Below, piece by piece: positions 34,550 to 41,804 of a DNA stretch of 54,892 nucleotides. The notes under the pieces were generated by a model. That model was not told the DNA's origin. It did no database searches and was given only the letters and a program-made list of their open reading frames with translations. Location: NCBI GenBank assembly GCA_023404715.1, contig JAEYAR010000145.1:1-54892 (forward strand), in the 5' to 3' direction. Source of the DNA: Bacillota bacterium. GTDB lineage: Bacteria > Bacillota > Clostridia > Christensenellales > Aristaeellaceae. Made by a program: the position numbers and the translations under genes. Numbering within the stretch: the first letter of the stretch is position 1; every line of letters begins with the position of its first letter.

Positions 34550-34884
34550 TTGGGTTCCTCTCGATACAGGCCCTGCTTGCGCAGCAGGTAGCACATCGAG
34601 CGCTGAAGGTGCGCAAAATCCGCTTTGGCGGCTGCCTCGCGGGCGACGAACACGTACTGCCCGCTCTTCAAAGCGGGGATCTGCGGGGAGAAAGCCTCCC
34701 GCAGCCTGCGTTTCACCCGATTGCGCACGACGGCCTTTCCCACCTTTTTGCTGACGGAAAAACCCACCTGCATTCGAGGCCCGCGCACAAAGAGCAGCAC
34801 GAGCTCGCGGCAGGCATAGGACTTTCCGCGCCGGTAGACGAACTGGAATTGACTGTTCTTCTTCAGGCTGTACATTCGCTTCAT
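34546..34884 (-). CDS. rnpA: Ribonuclease P protein component
   Basis: A 112-residue basic protein that assists the RNase P RNA in cutting 5' leaders from pre-tRNAs. It shows SLKKNSQFQFVYRRGKS, VGFSVSKKVGKAVVRNRVKRRLREAF (the conserved RNR box) and the C-terminal helix. ATG 34884 is chosen for GGGAGGGCTGTT upstream and the normal family length; the frame is open to 34974 without support. Confidence 0.95.
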   Translation of the reverse strand: MKRMYSLKKNSQFQFVYRRGKSYACRELVLLFVRGPRMQVGFSVSKKVGKAVVRNRVKRRLREAFSPQIPALKSGQYVFVAREAAAKADFAHLQRSMCYLLRKQGLYREEPK

Positions 34885-35293
34885 AACAGCCCTCCCAACA
34901 TGCCGCTTGGCGGCGCGTTTGATGTACGCAGGCATTGCCCGCGTCTGGCCGCCTACGCGGCGGGCCTCGTGCAAAATGAGAGATCATTTTGCACGAATGT
35001 TTACAGGTGATTTTTCCCTACGCAAATGCTGCGCATTGGACTACGGGAAAAGCCCCGCCCGTCCGGCAAAGCCGGGCGATACGATTGCAGTCTTGCAGAC
35101 GGCTTTTGGTTTGTCTGACTTCGATAGGTTTTTCTGCATTCCTACGCAGGCATTGCCTGCGTATAATAAAAAGAGCCCGCGCCGCTTGCGCAGTAGCATC
35201 ACGCTTGCGACGGGCCGGGCAGGTGCGCCAAAATGCGGCGCTGCCGCCCCGAATATCCGCGGGGCGGAATGCTGATTTACCGGGCGCGCAAAA
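34885..35293. other. 409-base palindrome-rich gap between rpmH and rnpA
   Basis: These genes are normally close together. Here the gap holds a perfect 13-bp hairpin with GAGA loop (TCGTGCAAAATGA at 34967 pairing to 34984-34996), two copies of ACGCAGGCATTGCC (near 34925 and 35144, the second forming TACGCAGGC-ATT-GCCTGCGTA), and CCGCCCCG pairing with CGGGGCGG near 35246. No coding frame with a ribosome site is seen. It could be a structured leader or an inserted repeat. Confidence 0.6.
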
Positions 35294-35428
35294 TCAGACG
35301 GTGAGCTTCGCGCGGCCACGACGACGGCGGGCTGCGAGAACGCGGCGGCCATTCTTCGTAGACATGCGGGCGCGGAAGCCGTGCACCTTCGCGCGCTGGC
35401 GCGTTTTGGGCTGGTACGTTCTGAACAT
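35294..35428 (-). CDS. rpmH: 50S ribosomal protein L34
   Basis: The 44-residue L34 protein: MFRTYQPKTRQRAKVHGFR at the start, then RMSTKNGRRVLAARRRRGR and ending KLTV. It is a small basic part of the large ribosomal subunit. GAAGGAGTGAAGATCCT precedes ATG 35428. It has a consensus-like promoter and is the first gene of the rnpA-yidD-yidC-khpB transcript unless the long gap downstream splits it. Confidence 0.97.
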   Translation of the reverse strand: MFRTYQPKTRQRAKVHGFRARMSTKNGRRVLAARRRRGRAKLTV

Positions 35429-35519
35429 AGGATCTTCACTCCTTCAATCATAATCATCCATCATCTATGGTTGGACTCGCACCGCCAGTACGGCGCTTGA
35501 ATCCACAATAAGCTATTTA

Positions 35520-35548
35520 AGTATACAGGTCGAAAGCCCTGCTGTCAA
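35520..35548 (-). promoter_or_regulatory. Promoter of rpmH
   Basis: TTGACA (35548-35543), a 17-bp spacer and TATACT (35525-35520). A single weak DnaA-box-like GAATCCACA lies at about 35499, but there is no cluster. Confidence 0.75.
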
Positions 35549-35651
35549 GCGAATCTCGCCCTCAATGCGCGGAAAAATGATGAAAAGGCGCAATTCGCGT
35601 AGAGGCGCTTACCGATCGCAGCCTCCTCCCGCGCCCCGCGCAATCCATTCC

Positions 35652-35681
35652 TTGACAAGTGCAAGGGGATTGGCTTATGAT
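35652..35681 (+). promoter_or_regulatory. Promoter of the membrane glycosyltransferase-like gene
   Basis: TTGACA at 35652-35657, an 18-bp spacer and TATGAT at 35676-35681. Confidence 0.6.
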
Positions 35682-35716
35682 ACGCATGTACTCAAACCAC
35701 GCAGGGAGGCCCTCCG

Positions 35717-37240
35717 ATGCCAGAAAGCTTTTCCAATCGAATCACGCGCGCGCTGATGGCGTCTCTTGGCGGAATCTTTGCGCTGCTGGCATGCGTCTCA
35801 TTCGTCTCCTCCTGTCATCTGGATGCGTCCGACCCGCTTCACTACCTCTACGAATACACGCGCTACCGGTGGGACCCCGTCTGGCTCAGCGCGCTGATCT
35901 GCGCCGCCCTTACCTCTGTGCTCTATGCGGTCAATCCGCGCCTTAAGCGCGCGGCGCGCATTCCCCTGCTTATCGCCCTGCTCGCGCTGTACGCCGCCTT
36001 AGGCGCGGCCTGGTCGTGCTCCGTCCGCGCGTTGCCCGCCTTTGATTCCCTCTCCATGTTTGACGCAGCCGCGCGCTTTGCTCGCGGCGATTACGCCCCG
36101 CTGCTGGAAGCGGACGCCTACTTTCGCGCCTATCCCTTTCAGCTCGGCTATACCGCGCTGATCGAGCTTTGCGTTCGCCTCTTTGGCGACGGCGCGCTCG
36201 CGTGCATGCAGCTTTTGAACGTCCTCTCGCTGTGCGCCGCCTACGCCGCGATCTACCGCCTCGCCGGCCGTCTTTTCGAGGAACCCGTGCAGATTCTGCT
36301 CATTTTGCTGCTCTTTTGCCTCGCACAGCCCGCGCTACTGTGCACGTTCGTCTACGGCATCCTGCCCGGGCTTGCGCTTAGCCTCTGGGGAATCGAGCGG
36401 TTGACCTGCTATCTGCAAAAAGGCCGGCCCGGCGCGCTGTGCGCCGCCGCTCTGTTTATCGCGCTGGCCGTGCTCATGAAGTACAACTGCCTCATCGCCG
36501 CGGTGGCGATGACCGTTACGCTCGCTCTGCATGCCCTGCGTCAAAGGCGCCCGCGCGTGCTGTGCGCCGCGGCGGCGATGCTGCTTCTCCCCCTGCTGGC
36601 GCAAGGCGGCGTCAAGACGATGTACGAGGCGCGCGCCCGCACAGCCCTGGGCCCCGGCATGCCCCAGACGGCCTGGCTGGCGATGGGCCTGAGCCAAGGG
36701 GAGGGACGATCCGCCGGATGGCATACGGCCTCATGGCTGGACGCCTTCTACGCCTCCGGCTGCGATGCCAGAGCCACCGGGGCGCTTGCGCGAGACGGGA
36801 TCAAGAACAGCCTCTGGCGTTTTTCGGAGGACCCGGGCAGCGCCCTCCGCTTCTTTGGCGATAAGCTGCTCAGCCAGTGGACGGAGCCTACGTTTGAAAG
36901 CGTCTGGGTAAGCGAGGTGCGCGAACACGATGGGGCGCGTTCCGCTTGGGTACGCGCGGTCTTTGACGGCGCGCCGGGCGAAGCGCTCGCCGCCTTTATG
37001 AACGCCTTTCAGTCCATCGTCTACTGTTTTGCCGCCGCCGGGTTCTGGGCGATACGAAAGCGCGGCGGGCTCGCGCACCTGCCGCTCGCGCTCACCGTGC
37101 TCGGCGGCGGGCTGTATCACATGCTCTTCGAGGCCAAGTCCATGTACATCCTGCCGTATTACGTCATGCTCTTCCCCTATGCGGCGTATGGGGCGTATAC
37201 GCTTCTGTCCGCTTTGAGCAGACGCATGCGCGCCGCTTAA
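35717..37240 (+). CDS. Multi-pass membrane protein, glycosyltransferase (GT-C)-like
   Basis: A 507-residue protein with about twelve membrane helices. The first large outside loop, DSLSMFDAAARFARGDYAPLLEADAYFRAYPFQLGYTALIELCVRLFG, resembles the lumenal loop of GT-C enzymes (the PMT/ArnT/GT39-83 group), which move sugars from polyprenyl-phosphate carriers; FDAAARFARGDY would hold the catalytic acidic residue. Acceptor and donor are not apparent. AGGGAGGCCCTCCG precedes the ATG. It ends 11 bases from the convergent LysR gene with no visible terminator. Confidence 0.75.
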   Translation: MPESFSNRITRALMASLGGIFALLACVSFVSSCHLDASDPLHYLYEYTRYRWDPVWLSALICAALTSVLYAVNPRLKRAARIPLLIALLALYAALGAAWSCSVRALPAFDSLSMFDAAARFARGDYAPLLEADAYFRAYPFQLGYTALIELCVRLFGDGALACMQLLNVLSLCAAYAAIYRLAGRLFEEPVQILLILLLFCLAQPALLCTFVYGILPGLALSLWGIERLTCYLQKGRPGALCAAALFIALAVLMKYNCLIAAVAMTVTLALHALRQRRPRVLCAAAAMLLLPLLAQGGVKTMYEARARTALGPGMPQTAWLAMGLSQGEGRSAGWHTASWLDAFYASGCDARATGALARDGIKNSLWRFSEDPGSALRFFGDKLLSQWTEPTFESVWVSEVREHDGARSAWVRAVFDGAPGEALAAFMNAFQSIVYCFAAAGFWAIRKRGGLAHLPLALTVLGGGLYHMLFEAKSMYILPYYVMLFPYAAYGAYTLLSALSRRMRAA

Positions 37241-37251
37241 TCCCCTATATT

Positions 37252-38172
37252 TTACGCCGTCCTGCGTTCCAGCGCGGCTCGCTTCATCGCCTCCAGCACC
37301 TGCAATGTGTCCGCCGGCGCATCCTGCGGATAGAGGATGCCGTAGGGCGTATAGCCCGCCCACTCCGCCGTCAGGGTGCTAAGGCCGGGGTGTACGTCCT
37401 GCCAGCAGCTCAGCGAGGAGAGCACGCATCCGCTGCGTTCACAGCGGTTGAAGACCTCGATGTTGTACGTATCGGGCGTATCCTCGATGTGGATTTGCGG
37501 ATGCTCCCGCTCGAACAGGTCGCGGACGCGATCCTCGCAAGGCGATACGCCGCGCCGCGCCAGCATCACGGTCTCGCCGTGCAGATCATCGGCGGTCAGC
37601 GTTTTGTGCGTTGCGAGGCGATGGCCCAGCGGGACGGCAAAGCCCTTCGCGCATTCGTCCAGCTGCAAAAAGCCACATGCGTTCGTCCAACCGCCGACGC
37701 GGCAGGGGCCGATCACGAAATCGTAATGCGTGCCCATCTGCGCGAGCACGTCCGCGATGGCGCTGTCTTCAAAGGGCAAAAGGTGAATCCTGTATTGCGG
37801 GAAACGGTCGCGCACCTGGTTCCATAGGCCGACCAGCTCATTGCAGGGATAGAGCAGCGATGTGCCCACGCAAAAGGTATAGTAGCACTCGCTGTGCTCG
37901 TCGTTGAAGGAAAGGCTGCGGGCGTTCATGAGCGCCTTTTGCGCGTAATGGATCATAAACTTCGCGTCCTTGTAGACCGATTCGCCCGCGCGCGTCAGGC
38001 GAACGCCGTGATGCGTGCGCGCGAGCAGTCGAACGTTCAGCTGCTCTTCCAGCTGGTTCATCTGTTTCATCACCGCTGTTGAAGAGATGAATAGCTTTTC
38101 TGAGGCTTTTGTAAAGCTGCCGCAATCCGCCACGCAAACAAAGGCGTCGAGCAAAGGATTATACATCGCCAT
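37252..38172 (-). CDS. LysR family transcriptional regulator
   Basis: A 306-residue regulator: N-terminal winged HTH (PLLDAFVCVADCGSFTKASEKLFISSTAVMKQMNQLEEQLNVRLLART) and a C-terminal ligand-binding fold from about 90. The second domain is Cys-rich (for example ERSGCVLSSLSCWQD), more than usual. It is divergent from the small Cys-rich ORF at 38303, and LysR proteins often control the divergent gene. AGGAGGGGCGC precedes ATG 38172. Confidence 0.92.
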   Translation of the reverse strand: MAMYNPLLDAFVCVADCGSFTKASEKLFISSTAVMKQMNQLEEQLNVRLLARTHHGVRLTRAGESVYKDAKFMIHYAQKALMNARSLSFNDEHSECYYTFCVGTSLLYPCNELVGLWNQVRDRFPQYRIHLLPFEDSAIADVLAQMGTHYDFVIGPCRVGGWTNACGFLQLDECAKGFAVPLGHRLATHKTLTADDLHGETVMLARRGVSPCEDRVRDLFEREHPQIHIEDTPDTYNIEVFNRCERSGCVLSSLSCWQDVHPGLSTLTAEWAGYTPYGILYPQDAPADTLQVLEAMKRAALERRTA

Positions 38173-38197
38173 GCGCCCCTCCTAGTATCAACGTTTG

Positions 38198-38214
38198 GTT
38201 AATGCCATGCTAAC
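38198..38214. promoter_or_regulatory. Probable LysR operator
   Basis: GTTA-N9-TAAC (GTTAATGCCATGCTAAC), which contains the T-N11-A pattern of LysR sites. It lies between the divergent LysR gene and the small ORF, over the likely LysR promoter. Confidence 0.5.
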
Positions 38215-38302
38215 ACATCGGGGATTCCTTGTCAACCGCGCATGCCGTATAATCAGAGCTGTCGGAAGAAAGTCCGGCGCCAGCGCATAAGGAGGAGACG
38301 GC

Positions 38303-38515
38303 ATGTTGATAGATATTCGCAATCCGATCCCGCAGATGCCCCGCATACTCTCGGAGGACACCGGCGTCCCCGAGCTGCGCGATACCCGGTCCTACCCGTA
38401 CGATAAAAGGCGCTCGTTCACATGGCCATGGCGCCGCCGCGCGGTGGCGCAGGCGACGCAGGCGCCTTGCACAAAGGACGTCTGTCTATGCCGCCGGGAA
38501 TGCCCGCAGGCATAA
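38303..38515 (+). CDS. Small Cys-rich protein of unknown function
   Basis: A 70-residue ORF with an excellent site (AAGGAGGAGACGGC) before ATG 38303 and a TATAAT at 38248-38253, though without a good -35. The N-terminal half is polar with many Pro; the middle is basic and aromatic (SFTWPWRRR); the C terminus APCTKDVCLCRRECPQA holds four Cys in a CX4CXCX3C spacing that could bind metal or form thioethers or disulfides. I know no family. A long palindrome follows. It is divergent from a LysR regulator, which may control it. Coding status is plausible, not proven. Confidence 0.5.
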   Translation: MLIDIRNPIPQMPRILSEDTGVPELRDTRSYPYDKRRSFTWPWRRRAVAQATQAPCTKDVCLCRRECPQA

Positions 38516-38536
38516 AGTCTTGACGTTTTCATTTTG

Positions 38537-38583
38537 GCCCCGCCACAAGGCCCCGCAGCTGCTGCGGGGCTTTGTGGCGGGGC
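38537..38583. terminator. 23-bp near-perfect palindrome between convergent genes
   Basis: GCCCCGCCACAAGGCCCCGC and the mirror GCGGGGCTTTGTGGCGGGGC form a 23-pair stem with a single G-T wobble. T tracts on both sides are weak, but the position between convergent ends (38515 and 38610) suggests bidirectional termination. Confidence 0.65.
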
Positions 38584-38609
38584 TCAAACTTTGTTTATTG
38601 CCAATCGCG

Positions 38610-39533
38610 TTATCTTTTTCTGCTTATCAACGATTGTATCACCGGTTCAATACGACGCTCAATATCCTCCTGTCCCTCCGGCGCAGCAATACCTTCCACT
38701 AAAAACCATGTTTCGTCGTGCTGCGTAAAAGCTTCCGGCTCTACGGTCTCTAGCGCGCCCAACGTCTCAAGTTCTACAAAGCGCTCGTCCGTGTAGGTTT
38801 CAAAGGTTGACCCATAATCCGGATAGCGTTTCCCCGGGCATTCCATCGCCGTTTTCACAAACATGCAATTCCCGTAAAAGTATGCCCCCCATCCCTCCGT
38901 GTTACGATAACCGATTTTAAACCAACGCGTGTTTTGCGGGTCGTGACGCAGTAGAAAATATCGTTTCCCCCAAATAAAACGAGGGTCGTCCGGCTGGGTC
39001 CACGGCCAAAAACTCACGGCAAAGCTGGGCATGTACAGCGTATCCTCGCGTGGCACGGGCAATACCTCGACGCCGCCTGCATGCATGACGCTCAGCGCCC
39101 ATGGGGCCAGTTGCACTGGCCACAGGCTCCGGTTAAAGATAAAATGTCGGACATGAACGCGGGGTTCATCCGGAAAAAGGGTAATTTCCATCCGTTTTTG
39201 AACCAACGTCTTCCCCTCCAAAGGAGCAACCAACCAGAGCATGTTTTGAGAAACGCCCCACTGTACAGGATCATTGTCCGGTTGATTGGGGCGGTTTCCC
39301 ATTTGAGGGCTATGCCAAAGCCGATGTCCGCCATAGTTACGCCATTCGGCTGTTCCTGTACGGCCCTGCTCCTCCGGAAACTGATGAAACATATTTTCAC
39401 CTATCCTGGTCTGCAGGCAAATGATTCGGGGACCGACGTCTGTAGTGACAATCAACCGCAAGCGATCATTTTCCATCCAAACGCAATGCGGCCACCCATG
39501 ATAGCTCTCCATCCAGATTCGCGCCGTGTCCAT
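38610..39533 (-). CDS. Mutarotase-like beta-sandwich protein (DUF4380/DUF5107-like)
   Basis: A 307-residue protein. The start (VWMENDRLRLIVTTDVGPRIICLQTRIGENMFHQF), then NYGGHRLWHSPQ and a C-terminal beta-rich part (AYFYGNCMFVKTAMECPGKRYPDYGSTFETYTDERFVELETLGAL) are typical of aldose-epimerase-fold proteins that bind glycans. It may handle the oligosaccharide brought in by the nearby importer. GGGGAGGGATTAT precedes ATG 39533. It lies just downstream of the AraC-type regulator and in the same direction. Confidence 0.7.
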   Translation of the reverse strand: MDTARIWMESYHGWPHCVWMENDRLRLIVTTDVGPRIICLQTRIGENMFHQFPEEQGRTGTAEWRNYGGHRLWHSPQMGNRPNQPDNDPVQWGVSQNMLWLVAPLEGKTLVQKRMEITLFPDEPRVHVRHFIFNRSLWPVQLAPWALSVMHAGGVEVLPVPREDTLYMPSFAVSFWPWTQPDDPRFIWGKRYFLLRHDPQNTRWFKIGYRNTEGWGAYFYGNCMFVKTAMECPGKRYPDYGSTFETYTDERFVELETLGALETVEPEAFTQHDETWFLVEGIAAPEGQEDIERRIEPVIQSLISRKR

Positions 39534-39628
39534 ATAATCCCTCCCCGCATTTCCTTCACTCTACCATAGTTGCGTCTTCTTCGCATTGTCTATAATCAAC
39601 ATTCCCTTTTCCTATTTTGGCCTTTCAT

Positions 39629-40504
39629 TTATAACCCTGTCTTTCGAAAGCTTGAGGGGGTATACCCCGTATATTTTGTAAATATGCGGATAAAATTTGC
39701 ATCGCTTGGAAAACCCGCTGCTTGGCCAATTTGATGAATGGTGTTTGTAGTAGTATGGAGTAGATGTTTCGCCTGGTCTATTCTGCACAGCATGATGTAA
39801 TGATAAACTGAGATGCCCGTGCGTAGGTGAAATAAACGATTGAAATGCCCTTGGCTGTAATTCGTTGCCCTTGCCAGTTGTTTTAGCGTCAGCGGCTCAG
39901 ACAGATGCTCGTGTATGTATTTAATGATCGCCTCAATCTCTCCCTCATGTTGGGAAGCATCGCTATGAGAGGCTTTTCTACGCGATAATTCACATAAAAA
40001 CGTATAAAGGCGTACCGAAATATCCACTTCCGACGGGCGCTCGCTTTTTGAACACAGCTCTATCATCGTTTGGAACATGGGTAAAAACGGATGGCCAAGC
40101 GGCGGCGCAAAGATCGCGCCGCTGTTGCTGTATATGAGCTCTATGAGCTCTCGACAGCCCGGGCCCGCAAAATGCATAAAGTAAAATTCACAGCTGCCAT
40201 TTGTGTAATAGCAATGCTCCTGATAGCAATCCACCAACATCAGTCCCCCGGGAAGAACCGGAATATCACAGGCTCCCTTTCGCAGAATTAGACAGCCGTC
40301 CACCACCAGCGCCGCAAGGAAAGAATTGTAGCACATCCTATGGACAAGATAGGGCGCTTCACAAAAGAAGTGGCCGATGCTGTTTATGTGGTAGTAAGCT
40401 TTTTTCGCCGCGTCAGATGGGGAGTTAAAATAATGTATACTTCGATCCGTTACCCCCACCTCGTTGAAATGCACATCCATCCCCCCTAAGTCCACTTCCT
40501 TCAT
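39629..40504 (-). CDS. AraC family transcriptional regulator
   Basis: A regulator of about 291 residues: an N-terminal cupin-like sensing domain (CLILRKGACDIPVLPGGLMLVDCYQEHCYYTNGSCEFYFMHFAG) and the C-terminal HTH pair (PLTLKQLARATNYSQGHFNRLFHLRTGISVYHYIMLCRI and TIHQIGQAAGFPSDANFIRIFTKYTGYTPSSFR). It probably senses a sugar and activates the divergent GH5/importer genes. The frame opens at TTG 40561; ATG 40504 is preferred for GAGGCGG six bases upstream. The 40562-40688 gap has a TATAAT at 40606-40611 with a poor -35, as expected for an activated promoter of the hydrolase gene. Confidence 0.9.
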   Translation of the reverse strand: MKEVDLGGMDVHFNEVGVTDRSIHYFNSPSDAAKKAYYHINSIGHFFCEAPYLVHRMCYNSFLAALVVDGCLILRKGACDIPVLPGGLMLVDCYQEHCYYTNGSCEFYFMHFAGPGCRELIELIYSNSGAIFAPPLGHPFLPMFQTMIELCSKSERPSEVDISVRLYTFLCELSRRKASHSDASQHEGEIEAIIKYIHEHLSEPLTLKQLARATNYSQGHFNRLFHLRTGISVYHYIMLCRIDQAKHLLHTTTNTIHQIGQAAGFPSDANFIRIFTKYTGYTPSSFRKTGL

Positions 40505-40688
40505 TTTATCCGCCTCGATCTGAATGTCAACAAATCGATCATACATGTTCAGAATCATCAATGAACATCACGATAAAACGCAATGAATTTATGTGCAAAT
40601 CGAGCTATAATGGGTTTAGATAATCGCTTTGCACTGTTTTATTAACGAAAAAAGGACAAAAAGGCATCCAAGAAAGAGGTGGTATTTC

Positions 40689-41702
40689 ATGGAGCGTTGG
40701 CGCATTGAGAAGATCCAAAAATGGTGGGAATGGAAAAAGTGGCCCATTGGCGCTAACTATGTGACGTCTGATGCGGTCAATGACGTCGAAATGTGGATGA
40801 ACAGCACTTTTAATCCTCCGCTGATCGAAAAAGAGCTAAAAATGGCCAGACGGATTGGCATGAACTCCGTACGCGTGTTCTTATCCTACATCGTTTGGCG
40901 CAAGGAAGGTCCAACATTTGAAAGGAACTTTGAAACCTTTCTGCGCCTGGCGCATGAACAGGGGATTACGGTCATGCCGGTGTTGTTCGATGATTGCGCC
41001 TTCGACTTTGGGGCTGAACCAACCTATGGGCCACAGCCTGCGCCTGTACCTGGCGTAAGCAACAGCCGTTGGGTGCCCAGCCCAGGATTTATCATTCAAG
41101 ATTCCCCAGAACAATTGGAGGCATGTAAAGAATACGTGGATTCGATAATCGGTTTGCACCGGGAGGACGACCGCATCCTCGTATGGGATTTGTATAATGA
41201 ACCCGGCAACACCGGTCGCAAAGAAAAGTGCCTTCCCCTCCTTTCCCGCGCATTTCAATGGGCTCGAGCGCTGAATCCTTCGCAACCGCTCACTGCAGGC
41301 GTTTGGAATTATGCTGAAAACGAGGAGGTGAACATGTTCCAGTTTGAACAGTCCGATGTCATTAGCCTGCACGTCTATACCCCGCTGGCTCGCACCAAGG
41401 AGCTCATCGACCTCGCTAAAGCATATGAGCGCCCCATACTCGTCACCGAATGGCTTCATCGTCCCGCAGGTAATCTGATCAAAGACCATCTTCCGCTTTT
41501 TCATTCCGAGAAGATTGGCGCGTGGCAATGGGGATTGGTGCTAGGGCGTACACAGACCAACCTCGCATGGGAAACCATGAACGGCGGCTTACCCGACCCC
41601 CATCCTGTTCTTTGGCAGCACGATATCCTTTATCCTGATGGTACGCCTTATCGCCAGGAGGAAATCGATATCATTCGTTCCTACGCTAGTGTAGAGCGGT
41701 GA
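40689..41702 (+). CDS. Glycoside hydrolase family 5-like enzyme, cytoplasmic
   Basis: A 337-residue TIM-barrel hydrolase. Glu171 in VWDLYNEPGN is the likely acid/base and Glu254 in ILVTEWLHRP the likely nucleophile, the clan A arrangement of GH5-like enzymes; MARRIGMNSVRVFLSYIVW and SLHVYTPL are supporting motifs. There is no signal peptide, so it acts on imported oligosaccharides, perhaps xylo-, manno- or gluco-oligosaccharides. GAGGTGG precedes ATG 40689. It is the first gene of an operon with importer and DUF5107-TPR genes. Confidence 0.85.
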   Translation: MERWRIEKIQKWWEWKKWPIGANYVTSDAVNDVEMWMNSTFNPPLIEKELKMARRIGMNSVRVFLSYIVWRKEGPTFERNFETFLRLAHEQGITVMPVLFDDCAFDFGAEPTYGPQPAPVPGVSNSRWVPSPGFIIQDSPEQLEACKEYVDSIIGLHREDDRILVWDLYNEPGNTGRKEKCLPLLSRAFQWARALNPSQPLTAGVWNYAENEEVNMFQFEQSDVISLHVYTPLARTKELIDLAKAYERPILVTEWLHRPAGNLIKDHLPLFHSEKIGAWQWGLVLGRTQTNLAWETMNGGLPDPHPVLWQHDILYPDGTPYRQEEIDIIRSYASVER

Positions 41703-41804
41703 TAAAATCCGAACGTTTAATTCCGTCAATGGGATAAACATCGGAGCTCTATGAGCCGTTGCCCCTTACCCTGAACGACTGAGAATGGATAGGAGATTTT
41801 CAAC

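Noticed and set aside
34340..34987. Long minus-strand frame (215 codons) ending in yidD
   Set aside because: Only the last 69 codons are YidD. The rest is an out-of-frame reading of rnpA and the gap, and the ATGA overlap with rnpA fixes the true start.
35429..35716. Possible replication origin next to rpmH
   Set aside because: Only one weak DnaA-box-like sequence is visible, there is no AT-rich unwinding region, and no dnaA gene is adjacent.
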